From positions 1,565-9,086 of the forward strand of contig MFWN01000081.1 in the NCBI GenBank assembly GCA_001786395.1: a stretch of 7,522 nt of DNA. The letters are read 5' to 3'. The position numbers and the translations under genes were made by a program. The notes under the pieces were generated by a model. It was not told where the DNA came from and made no database searches. It was given only the letters and a program-made list of their open reading frames with translations. This DNA is from Candidatus Pacearchaeota archaeon RBG_13_36_9 (GTDB taxonomy: Archaea; Nanobdellota; Nanobdellia; Pacearchaeales; GW2011-AR1). This document shows, one piece after another, positions 1 through 6,105 of the stretch; the stretch's first letter is position 1; each line of letters starts with the position of its first letter.

Positions 1-3000
1 ATTGAAGTTATAGACACTGGAGGCGCAACAGGAGTATATACTGTAAAAGGAACTGAACTTGTTGAGCCATTATTTCCATAAATATCGCCGCAGGCATAAT
101 AAGCTGTCCAACTTCCCACTCCCCATGCACCCAAATTGCACGAATGACTTGTTCCTGCGCCCCCACAACTGTCCATTGAAGAAAATGGCTCATTAATGTC
201 GCTCCATCTGCAGTATGCATTCTCATTTGTAGACAAAACTAAAGAAGGGCTTGTCTGCGTAGTAACATAAGGGGAGGTTGTATCTCCGCCGACAGAAACT
301 ACTGTGACTACAGGCGCTGTTACGTCTACGGTGAAAGCAGCCTGTGCATTATTTGATGCAGTGTTATTGTTCCCTACATCATCATTGCATGCAACATAGA
401 CAGTATAATCTCCATCAGGAAGCCCCGAAAACGCGCAAGTATGGGTTGTCCCTCCATCTCCGGAACAGTCTATTTCATTCATTGCAACGTCATAACCAAA
501 ATCTCCTTCTAAAGTGGCCCCGCAATCTGCATTTTCATCTGTTGTAGCCACCACATTAAAAGTTCCAGGAGCAACATAAGGAGCAGTTGTATCCCCCCCT
601 ATAGAAACTATCGTTACTATTGGAGCTGAACCATCTGCATAAAAAGTGTCTGAAAGTATTGAAGAATTTGCAAAGCCATCACCCACAAAGCACCGCACAG
701 TTTTCCAGCCCTCTGTTCCACCATCATTAAGAAAATCAGTATCAATTACAGCAGGCCCAGCATTATAGACCACTGGCCCTATCGCATCAGCAGCAATAGG
801 TATACAGCTATCACAAACCTCACAATAAACAGTTAAAACCTGGTCATCCACATCATCCATGGTTAAATTAACAGAAATAACCCCTCCTGGCCCACAATAC
901 CCTACCTTGCATCTATCAGGCCAAACCGCTATGCCGGTTAATGTTGGGGCATTGTTTTGTACTACCAATGTCCGTATATTTTCTGCACGAGTGTAGTTTG
1001 CGCAGCCAGAGGTTGAATAATTATAAGTGTAAGTTCCAGGATTCAAGACTGAAGTATCTGCTACTGAACTTCCACTGCCTATTGAAACTCCATTTCTTCT
1101 GAGAGTATATGTACATCCGCCATCATTGCAATTGCTTTCGCTCCCAAAATAATTAGATGCAGTCTGGTAGAGTATTGGAGAAGTCACACTTGTAGAAAAA
1201 GTTGGTGTTGCTTTATTGACAGTAAGATATGCAGAAGCAGTTCTATAATTAGCAGAATTATCCACTGTATACACAGTAACATTATAAGTTCCAGCTCCCA
1301 GATTGTAAAAGGTTCCAGTGCAACTCCCCATATTAGGGGGAAGGCTACAGCCTGTTGGAGTAAATATACCCGCGCCTTGAACACTCCACTCGTACAAATC
1401 CAAATCATAGGCATAAAAGCTAAACTGATGCACACCACCACATGAGTAAGTTGAAGAACTTGCAGACGCAGAAGCCGTCGGCTTGGTAGTATCCACCCAG
1501 GTTATCGTGCAACTAGATGTGCCTTGGCTGCATGCAGGAGCATCTATTCCGCTTGCATAGCAGTCCGCATAATAAGTTTTAGTGCCTGGATCAGTCGCGT
1601 TGGCAACATAACTTGAACCTGTTTGTTCACAATCTCCAGTAGAAAGATGATGGCTGCAGCTTATTTGTGATGCTCCTTCGTAAATCCCAAGATTAGTGTA
1701 CTCGGCATCAGATAAAGGGTCTGACTGGCAGGTTGCCCCATAAGTTATAGCCGCTGTATTACCCAGCTCCACATTTCCTCCGCACCCAGCTCCAGAAGCG
1801 CCTATATAAACTCCAGAACACTCTTCATTAAAATAGTAATTGCATTCTGCCTGTGCCTCGCAATCAGTGTAGCTCATACCCGAGCACGGAGTTGCAGTTC
1901 CTGAACATCCGGACCAAGTGCATGGGTTCTGATCGATACACTCTGCCTGATTATTGTCATAATAATCACAGGAACTTGATGACCCGCTGCATGCAGGCCA
2001 CGAACACCCGGTATAATATTCACAGTCTGATTCGGTGTTATCATCAAAGCTATCGCATGTAACAGAAGGACTGCCTTCGCATCCGCCTCCCCACACACAA
2101 TTGTCCTGGCTTTGACAACCTGTTTTATCAGTATTATAATAATCATAACAATCGTATGCATCTCCTGAACACCCGGTCCAAGAGCATCCACCGTGTCCTG
2201 TACAACCACTATAAGATGAATCATAATCATCGCAAGGCTTAGGACTTCCAGTGCATCCAGGCCAAGAGCAGCCAGAAATAGATGTACATGTAGATTGAGC
2301 GCCATCCCACGTATTACATGAGTAAGGAGGGGTGGTTTGATAACAATAATAATCTGGAGAGCCCTTCCAAGTGCACCCAGCTGTACCACATAAGGCCTGA
2401 TTAGTTCCGATACCCACACAATTAACACTTCCTGAACATGCCTCCCAAACACAATCGTCCTGGTTATTACATCCTGCTTGATCGGTGATATAATCAGAAC
2501 AAGATTTTGCACTTCCACCGCATCCAGGCCAAGAGCACCCTGCTTGGCTCTTACACCCGCTCTCGTCGTAGTTATTATACGCGGTACATTCCTTTTCTGT
2601 TCCTGAACATCCATCCCAACTACAGCCCGCATGATTTATGCAAGCGCTACGGTCTGTTTCCCCATATACAGTACAAGAGCTTGGCGTCCCATAACATCCC
2701 TCCCAAGAGCACCCTCCCTGATCACCACAATTAGAATTATAAGTAGACTGATCAAAATAATCGCAGCTGTATACTACCCCCCCACAGCCACCACCCCAGT
2801 AGCATCCAAGTTGAGGAACACTTGTAGTTGTTCCGCAGCTGCCTTCAGACAGTCCAGAGCAGGCAGTTGCAGTCCCGGAGCAGTAAGATGGGTCTACAAT
2901 ATAATCCAATTCCACTGCTCCTCCCCCCATTACCCTTAAGTCAAAAGCCTCGTAGCTTTCTCCTTCAGGGATTGCAGTTAAATAAACCTTGTAAGTGTTT

Positions 3001-4097
3001 TCTCCTGCAATTCTCTCAAATTCAGCTATTTTTGTGCTTGTGCCGGAGATATAAACTTCTACCCTTGATTCCCCGCTCCCTCCAGAAGCTCTCGCATATA
3101 ATGTAATATCCTTCTTATTGTCCAGCGCCTGCTCAAAAGTTGCTCTCACATACTCGTTACTGTTTATTGCCTCGCTCCATAATCCATCCCGCTTAACCAC
3201 CTCGTTGTAAATGTCAGAAACAAACTCCTTATTTTCATCCAGATGCTCTGCTTTGCTTATTTCAATTATCAATAAGTAAGACTGGTTGGACAAATGAGGA
3301 ACATTCCACTCAATATAGTCTATCAGGCTGTTGTTATTTTTATCATATCCTGTCACCTCCACTCTCTCTTTTATCCCATCCACCTCATGATAAAGCTTCA
3401 GGCTGTTATACTGAACTTCCCTCGGAAGCGATGTGAATGCCAGAATATCCTTGTAATCCAGATTGTCAGGAGCAGAAATTATAATTTGTTTCTTGTTTTC
3501 AGATATGCTTATCTCAGTTGCCTGGGGAGCAGGGGTTTCATATTCAATATAATACTCTGCATCTGGCTCGTCAATCCTCATGCTGATTTCTATAGATTCA
3601 TCTATTGTCCTTCCTGTAACACTCAAAAGTATTTTTCTGGCAGTGTTTTTTAATAGATAATAAACTGGAATTTTGCCGCTGCTTTTTACAGCCTCTCCTG
3701 TCATTATGCTTGCCTCTGCATCTGTCTCTATATTCTCCTTTAGCTTGTTAATGCCTATGTTTTCTGCCTGCTTCGGAATTTGAACTATCAAAGAGCCCTC
3801 CTCTTTGGGAACTATTTGCTTTTTCCACTTTACAGGCTGCCCGATAACTGCTGTTGACTGGAAAGTTCTTATCACCGCACCTTCTGTCTCGTTTACCTGG
3901 ATGAGATTTCCTGAAGCAGGAAGGTTTGCCAGCTGGCCGTATTCCCGGGACTGCTCGCTGCTTGGCTTCTCAACAGCATTTAAATAAAAGATAAGAAATA
4001 CCAAAACTGCAGCAGCAAGGCAGAAAAAAAGCAGGGCTCTTACTCCCTTAATCGAATTTTTTCTCGCCCCTTTTTTAAACGCTCTTTTATAACTCAT
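1..4097 (-). CDS. Giant cysteine-rich surface protein, N-terminally anchored, 3' end outside window
   Basis: The minus-strand frame stays open for 1365 codons from an ATG at 4097-4095 to the left edge, where two bases of the next codon remain. No other in-frame ATG lies close upstream. Residues 1-20 are basic and 21-40 form a hydrophobic anchor, so the rest is predicted to be extracellular. Residues 41-404 form a beta-rich domain that I recognise, from memory, as common in DPANN surface proteins; it contains VPHLSNQ near 266-272 and KAEHLDENKEF at 282-292. Residues 406-760 hold 49 cysteines in a repeat array. Residues 836-1157 look like Ig-like modules (including a PTFSTSV...GTYTYNYS...NYT type at about 965-1036). 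Two related domains follow at 1161-1257 and 1264-1354. Sequons occur on both sides of the cysteine array but not inside it. No enzyme motif was seen. The likely role is a cell-surface stalk, adhesin or recognition protein; ligand unknown. The reading frame is certain, the function is inferred. Confidence 0.9.
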   Translation of the reverse strand, partial: MSYKRAFKKGARKNSIKGVRALLFFCLAAAVLVFLIFYLNAVEKPSSEQSREYGQLANLPASGNLIQVNETEGAVIRTFQSTAVIGQPVKWKKQIVPKEEGSLIVQIPKQAENIGINKLKENIETDAEASIMTGEAVKSSGKIPVYYLLKNTARKILLSVTGRTIDESIEISMRIDEPDAEYYIEYETPAPQATEISISENKKQIIISAPDNLDYKDILAFTSLPREVQYNSLKLYHEVDGIKERVEVTGYDKNNNSLIDYIEWNVPHLSNQSYLLIIEISKAEHLDENKEFVSDIYNEVVKRDGLWSEAINSNEYVRATFEQALDNKKDITLYARASGGSGESRVEVYISGTSTKIAEFERIAGENTYKVYLTAIPEGESYEAFDLRVMGGGAVELDYIVDPSYCSGTATACSGLSEGSCGTTTSVPQLGCYWGGGCGGVVYSCDYFDQSTYNSNCGDQGGCSWEGCYGTPSSCTVYGETDRSACINHAGCSWDGCSGTEKECTAYNNYDESGCKSQAGCSWPGCGGSAKSCSDYITDQAGCNNQDDCVWEACSGSVNCVGIGTNQALCGTAGCTWKGSPDYYCYQTTPPYSCNTWDGAQSTCTSISGCSWPGCTGSPKPCDDYDSSYSGCTGHGGCSWTGCSGDAYDCYDYYNTDKTGCQSQDNCVWGGGCEGSPSVTCDSFDDNTESDCEYYTGCSWPACSGSSSSCDYYDNNQAECIDQNPCTWSGCSGTATPCSGMSYTDCEAQAECNYYFNEECSGVYIGASGAGCGGNVELGNTAAITYGATCQSDPLSDAEYTNLGIYEGASQISCSHHLSTGDCEQTGSSYVANATDPGTKTYYADCYASGIDAPACSQGTSSCTITWVDTTKPTASASASSSTYSCGGVHQFSFYAYDLDLYEWSVQGAGIFTPTGCSLPPNMGSCTGTFYNLGAGTYNVTVYTVDNSANYRTASAYLTVNKATPTFSTSVTSPILYQTASNYFGSESNCNDGGCTYTLRRNGVSIGSGSSVADTSVLNPGTYTYNYSTSGCANYTRAENIRTLVVQNNAPTLTGIAVWPDRCKVGYCGPGGVISVNLTMDDVDDQVLTVYCEVCDSCIPIAADAIGPVVYNAGPAVIDTDFLNDGGTEGWKTVRCFVGDGFANSSILSDTFYADGSAPIVTIVSIGGDTTAPYVAPGTFNVVATTDENADCGATLEGDFGYDVAMNEIDCSGDGGTTHTCAFSGLPDGDYTVYVACNDDVGNNNTASNNAQAAFTVDVTAPVVTVVSVGGDTTSPYVTTQTSPSLVLSTNENAYCRWSDINEPFSSMDSCGGAGTSHSCNLGAWGVGSWTAYYACGDIYGNNGSTSSVPFTVYTPVAPPVSITS
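36..617 (-). repeat. Tandem pair of Ig-like modules near the visible C-terminal end
   Basis: Residues 1161-1257 and 1264-1354 are two related modules with a period of 103 residues. Each begins with V-T-x-V-S-x-G-G-D-T-T-x-P-Y-V, continues to a T-[DN]-E-N-A-x-C segment, has two further cysteines in the middle, and ends in a Y-x-A-C-x-D-x-x-G-N-N strand. Each module has paired cysteines, so disulfides are likely. Module length and strand pattern fit an Ig-like beta sandwich of the kind repeated in archaeal and bacterial surface proteins. More copies may lie beyond the left edge. Confidence 0.75.
1818..2882 (-). repeat. Eleven Cys-x-Trp repeats (about 29 residues each) in the giant protein
   Basis: The Cys-x-Trp core occurs at residues 432, 463, 492, 521, 549, 575, 610, 638, 667, 698 and 726. 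The consensus unit is C-x-x-Y-x(6-9)-C-x(5)-C-[S/T/V]-W-x-G-C-x-G-[S/T]-x(4)-C, with four cysteines per unit. The gap from the second to the third cysteine is exactly six residues in nearly every unit. The sixth unit (residue 575) lacks the fourth cysteine and has Cys585 instead. A degenerate unit at 738-760 closes the array. The even cysteine number suggests two disulfides per unit outside the cell. The C-x-W...C pattern resembles the plexin-semaphorin-integrin (PSI) type of small disulfide domain, but homology cannot be judged by eye. Confidence 0.9.
2886..3977 (-). other. Beta-rich N-terminal domain of the giant protein, with EF-hand-like loop
   Basis: This covers residues 41-404 of the giant protein. 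Residues 131-137 read IMTGEAV, followed by alternating beta-type segments. Residues 252-263 fit an EF-hand loop: Asp252, Asn254 and Asn256 at positions 1, 3 and 5, Ile259 at 8, Asp260 at 9 and Glu263 at 12. The segment IEWNVPHLSNQ comes directly after. The domain closes with a beta segment ending in ELDYIVDPSYC, just before the cysteine array. I recall very similar segments in many DPANN proteins, where this block precedes variable modules; that is memory, not a search. A structural calcium-stabilised base for the displayed repeats is the simplest inference. Confidence 0.6.
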
Positions 4098-4156
4098 AGC
4101 ATATGCTCTTTTTATATTATTAACGCTCCTGCTATATAGATTATCTAGGCTCTGCA

Positions 4157-4169
4157 CTTTTTAAAGTTT
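4157..4169 (-). promoter_or_regulatory. Candidate BRE/TATA element of the giant surface gene
   Basis: Read on the minus strand this is AAACTTTAAAAAG, identical to a 13-mer upstream of the gene at 6106. Its centre lies about 64 nt before the ATG, giving a predicted start of transcription near 4135 and a leader of about 38 nt. A second candidate box, TCTATATAG (4132-4140), would give a leader of only about 14 nt. There is no convincing Shine-Dalgarno site near the ATG; the only GGAG (4127-4130) is about 30 nt away. Confidence 0.45.
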
Positions 4170-4338
4170 ACCTTGTCTGCATTATGTTACCTTAAAGGGG
4201 ATAATCCATAGGAGTAACACCATAATGCTAATGGTCTAAATCTCGAGCTTTAATTGCAGTTTAATTTTTCTGACGTAATTGTCGAGATATGATGCATGCC
4301 ACAGGAGTGATTGATAAAATATAAAAACAATAGAAACA

Positions 4339-4348
4339 TTTATAAATA
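4339..4348 (+). promoter_or_regulatory. TATA box of the toxin-antitoxin operon
   Basis: TTTATAAATA is a near-ideal archaeal TATA box. It predicts transcription from about 4368-4370 and a leader of about 25 nt that still contains the Shine-Dalgarno site. The same decamer occurs at 5159-5168 before the next gene. Confidence 0.7.
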
Positions 4349-4355
4349 AGCATAG

Positions 4356-4374
4356 CTTACAATAAGAAAGTAAG
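4356..4374. promoter_or_regulatory. Possible operator for antitoxin autoregulation
   Basis: CTTA-CAA-TAAG (4356-4366) is a short dyad, and its CTTAC arm also pairs with GTAAG at 4370-4374. It lies between the TATA box and the antitoxin start, over the predicted transcription start. Toxin-antitoxin operons are usually repressed by their own antitoxin, so the position is suitable. The arms are only 4-5 bp, so chance is quite possible. Confidence 0.25.
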
Positions 4375-4377
4375 AAT

Positions 4378-4383
4378 AGGAGG
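4378..4383 (+). promoter_or_regulatory. Shine-Dalgarno site of the antitoxin gene
   Basis: AGGAGG lies 10 nt before the ATG at 4394 and fixes that start over later in-frame ATGs at codons 5 and 8. It is the only strong ribosome-binding site with near-normal spacing in the window. Confidence 0.75.
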
Positions 4384-4393
4384 AAAATCGAAA

Positions 4394-4672
4394 ATGGCAG
4401 TCGAAATGGTAAAAATGTCTTCGAAAGGGCAGATAGTAATCCCACAGGACATAAGGGCAGAAATATGCGCTTCAGAGGGAACTGTGTTCGCAGTAGTCAG
4501 CGGGAGGGACAGCATTGTCTTAAAGAAAGTTGCAATGCCCTCAAAAGATGAGTTAATTTGTGAACTTAAGAAGATAGCAAAAGAAGGAACAAAAAGAGCC
4601 CAAAGGCTTGGAATAAAAGAAAAAGATATTCCTGATTTAGTTCACAAGGCTAGAAAAAATAGAAAAAAATGA
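4394..4672 (+). CDS. vapB: AbrB/SpoVT-family antitoxin of a VapBC-type pair
   Basis: The 92-residue protein has an AbrB-type swapped-hairpin DNA-binding domain at about residues 5-45, with the signature S-S-K-G-Q-I-V-I-P-Q-D-I-R at 9-21. Residues 50-92 form a charged helical tail ending in IPDLVHKARKNRKK; such tails normally bind and block the partner toxin. The expected role is to neutralise the PIN toxin and repress the operon. The gene has its own TATA box and a good Shine-Dalgarno site, and its TGA overlaps the toxin ATG. The length is normal and no expected feature is missing. Assignment as antitoxin rests on both the domain and the neighbour. Which AbrB subfamily (VapB or MazE-like naming) it belongs to cannot be decided here. 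Confidence 0.88.
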   Translation: MAVEMVKMSSKGQIVIPQDIRAEICASEGTVFAVVSGRDSIVLKKVAMPSKDELICELKKIAKEGTKRAQRLGIKEKDIPDLVHKARKNRKK

Positions 4673-5076
4673 AAATTGTATTGGACACTAACGTGTTAAT
4701 ATCTTCTACCCTTTGGGATAACAGCGTAGCCCAGAAATTTCTGTTTAAATGCATAAAAGAGAATGTCCAAATTTTTTCTTCTCAGGATATTATTGAAGAA
4801 TACAAAGAGATTCTTGTAAGAGACTTTAATTATGGGGAACAAAAAATTGGAGAAATACTCCAAAGAGTCCTTAGGTTTCTTGCTTTGGTAACCCCGAGCC
4901 AGAAAATTGATGCTGTAAAAGAAGATGCTGATGACAATAAAATCATCGAGTGTGCTGTTGAGTGCAAGGCAAATTTTATTCTTTCTTACGATAATCATCT
5001 TTTAAAGCTAAAAGAGTATCAGGGGATAAAGATAGCTAAACCAGAAGAAGCTTTCAGATTGATCTTTAGTGAATAA
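4669..5076 (+). CDS. vapC: PIN-domain toxin ribonuclease (COG1569/TIGR00305-like)
   Basis: The 135-residue protein is a single PIN domain, a metal-dependent RNase fold. The acidic site can be traced: Asp6 with Asn8 in LDTNVLIS, Glu44 in IIEEYKEIL, the Asp86-Ala-Asp88-Asp89-Asn90 cluster, and Asp108 in ILSYDNHLL, where Tyr107 replaces the more usual glycine of SGD. All expected acidic residues are present, so the enzyme is probably active. Length and motif spacing match the single-domain putative toxin family often paired with AbrB antitoxins in archaea. Its ATG overlaps the antitoxin TGA (ATGA at 4669-4672) and it has no Shine-Dalgarno site, so translation is probably coupled to the antitoxin. 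The RNA target (tRNA, rRNA or mRNA) cannot be told from sequence. Confidence 0.9.
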   Translation: MKIVLDTNVLISSTLWDNSVAQKFLFKCIKENVQIFSSQDIIEEYKEILVRDFNYGEQKIGEILQRVLRFLALVTPSQKIDAVKEDADDNKIIECAVECKANFILSYDNHLLKLKEYQGIKIAKPEEAFRLIFSE

Positions 5077-5091
5077 AGACATCGCTCCAAG

Positions 5092-5121
5092 ATGCCAATC
5101 AGCAATCTAGGGCATGTTTTT
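5092..5121 (+). terminator. Candidate terminator after the toxin gene
   Basis: ATGCC (5092-5096) pairs with GGCAT (5111-5115) across a 14-nt loop, and a T5 tract follows at 5117-5121. It lies 15 nt after the toxin stop. Archaeal termination depends mainly on T tracts, so the T5 matters more than the short stem. The next gene has its own promoter, which fits termination here. Confidence 0.4.
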
Positions 5122-5158
5122 AAAAAGGATTTTCGGAAACTCTAGTAACTTAACAAAG

Positions 5159-5168
5159 TTTATAAATA
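5159..5168 (+). promoter_or_regulatory. TATA box predicting a leaderless mRNA for the gene at 5188
   Basis: TTTATAAATA, the same decamer as at 4339-4348, is centred about 24-25 nt before the ATG at 5188. This is the normal archaeal distance from TATA box to transcription start, so the mRNA should start at or very near the A of the ATG. No Shine-Dalgarno site precedes the gene, which agrees. Confidence 0.7.
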
Positions 5169-5187
5169 GCCTCACCTATTTATACTA

Positions 5188-6066
5188 ATGGAGCAAATTA
5201 AAAAAGAGGAAGCTAGAAAACCTAGGAAATTAATCTTATTCCTGGGCATTTCCATCCTGGTTGTTCTGGCAGCTATTATAATAACTGTTTTAACTTTAAA
5301 AAATCCAGAAGTCAAAGATATTGTTTCAGAGTCTGATTCTGGTGAAGAAGGCGAACTGGGAAGCATAAATCCTATTGCTAAAGCTCAAGAAGTAATGGGA
5401 GATTTGGCAGAGCCCTCTAAAGAAAATGCAGAAGAAAGTGGAGGGAGCGGGGGGGGAGGAGCAAGCTGGGGTGGAAGTGGGGGAGGAGTAAGCGGAGATG
5501 TAGGAGGAGTAAGCGGAGGAGGGGGAGAAGATGCAGGCATTATATCTGCACAGAGCGAAGATGTAAAGGGCTCCCTGGAAATTGATAACTTAATAAGCAG
5601 GGGATATACCAGCAGCAGCCTGGGGCTAGCTCATTATCCTGGAGCATCCGAAGGGACTGATTCTTACGACAGCCGGTATTATGCAATGTTTGACCCTTCA
5701 GGAATTGCATCAAAAATAATCTCTAAAGTGGAAAGCTACGAACTGGACGCAGACATCCGCCCAGCTGAAAGCACAACTGAAGTGTATCTTGAATTAAGCC
5801 TCGTTTCCCAGTCTGGAAGAGACATAACAATAAATTCGCCCAATGAATTAAGGCTATCAATGCCCCTGGAAGGCTATAATTTTGGCTCCCAAACACTGAC
5901 CCTCCAGCAATACAATCCTGAAAATACCTCTGAAAGCTACCCTGAATATGACATAAGAAAACTGATTGAAGAAGAGAACGGAGCAGGAACAATAAAACTT
6001 CCTGACTTAAGCGGAACCTACCAGTCAGAAAAACCCTATGCCTACTTTAAAATTAAGTTCAGTTAG
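5188..6066 (+). CDS. Membrane-anchored surface protein with glycine-rich linker, unknown function
   Basis: The 292-residue protein begins with a basic segment (residues 4-14) and one hydrophobic helix at about 15-37, with no obvious cleavage site. This suggests an N-terminal anchor with the rest outside the cell. Residues 41-83 are acidic. Residues 84-113 are a Gly/Ser linker, encoded partly by a G8 run (5449-5456). Residues about 125-292 form a beta-rich domain with strands such as TTEVYLELSLVS and YAYFKIKFS, and probably fold as a beta sandwich. There is no cysteine and only one sequon (Asn246), unlike the heavily sequon-bearing and cysteine-bearing neighbours. The start is supported by the TATA spacing for a leaderless message. 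I do not recognise the C-terminal domain. The gene probably forms a transcription unit with the one 39 nt downstream. Confidence 0.85.
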   Translation: MEQIKKEEARKPRKLILFLGISILVVLAAIIITVLTLKNPEVKDIVSESDSGEEGELGSINPIAKAQEVMGDLAEPSKENAEESGGSGGGGASWGGSGGGVSGDVGGVSGGGGEDAGIISAQSEDVKGSLEIDNLISRGYTSSSLGLAHYPGASEGTDSYDSRYYAMFDPSGIASKIISKVESYELDADIRPAESTTEVYLELSLVSQSGRDITINSPNELRLSMPLEGYNFGSQTLTLQQYNPENTSESYPEYDIRKLIEEENGAGTIKLPDLSGTYQSEKPYAYFKIKFS

Positions 6067-6072
6067 TCGAGA

Positions 6073-6090
6073 AAACTTTAAAAAGGAGGT
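6073..6090 (+). promoter_or_regulatory. Overlapping TATA-like element and Shine-Dalgarno-like site before the gene at 6106
   Basis: AAACTTTAAAAAG (6073-6085) is identical to the element at 4157-4169 on the other strand. Its TATA core is centred about 26 nt before the ATG, which predicts leaderless transcription. AGGAGGT (6084-6090) overlaps its end but lies 15 nt from the ATG, longer than usual. The Shine-Dalgarno site would be in the mRNA only on transcripts coming from the upstream gene. An in-frame TAA at 6097-6099 excludes a start closer to the AGGAGGT. Confidence 0.5.
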
Positions 6091-6105
6091 CTGATTTAAA
6101 TAAAG

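Larger units (their letters stand above)
4098..4393. other. Divergent intergenic region
   Basis: This gap separates the minus-strand giant gene from the plus-strand toxin-antitoxin pair, so it should contain both promoters (listed separately). Beside the giant gene's start codon is the perfect 10-bp palindrome AGCATATGCT (4098-4107). TCTCGA at 4241-4246 and TCGAGA at 4282-4287 form a weak inverted repeat with a 35-nt spacer. I see no RNA gene or credible small ORF in the middle part. Confidence 0.7.

Noticed and set aside
1874..2632. A 252-codon open frame on the minus strand inside the giant gene
   Set aside because: It is the neighbouring frame of the cysteine/tryptophan repeat array; its openness comes from the repeated codon pattern. 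It has no promoter or ribosome-binding site of its own, and the giant frame is far more protein-like.
344..3987. Several plus-strand open frames of 60-119 codons opposite the giant gene
   Set aside because: Their translations are low-complexity, rich in His, Ser, Arg and Leu and without domains. They are antisense shadows of the 1365-codon minus-strand frame.
4241..4287. TCTCGA/TCGAGA inverted repeat as a regulatory site or element end
   Set aside because: Only 6 bp of pairing over a 35-nt spacer with poor extension; no transposase or target duplication nearby.
4236..4445. A 69-codon minus-strand frame with hydrophobic character
   Set aside because: It overlaps the antitoxin start and its promoter, and has no ribosome-binding site; the hydrophobicity comes from reading AT-rich DNA in antisense.
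4696..4998. A 100-codon minus-strand frame opposite the toxin gene
   Set aside because: It is fully antisense to a clear PIN-domain gene and its translation has no recognisable domain.
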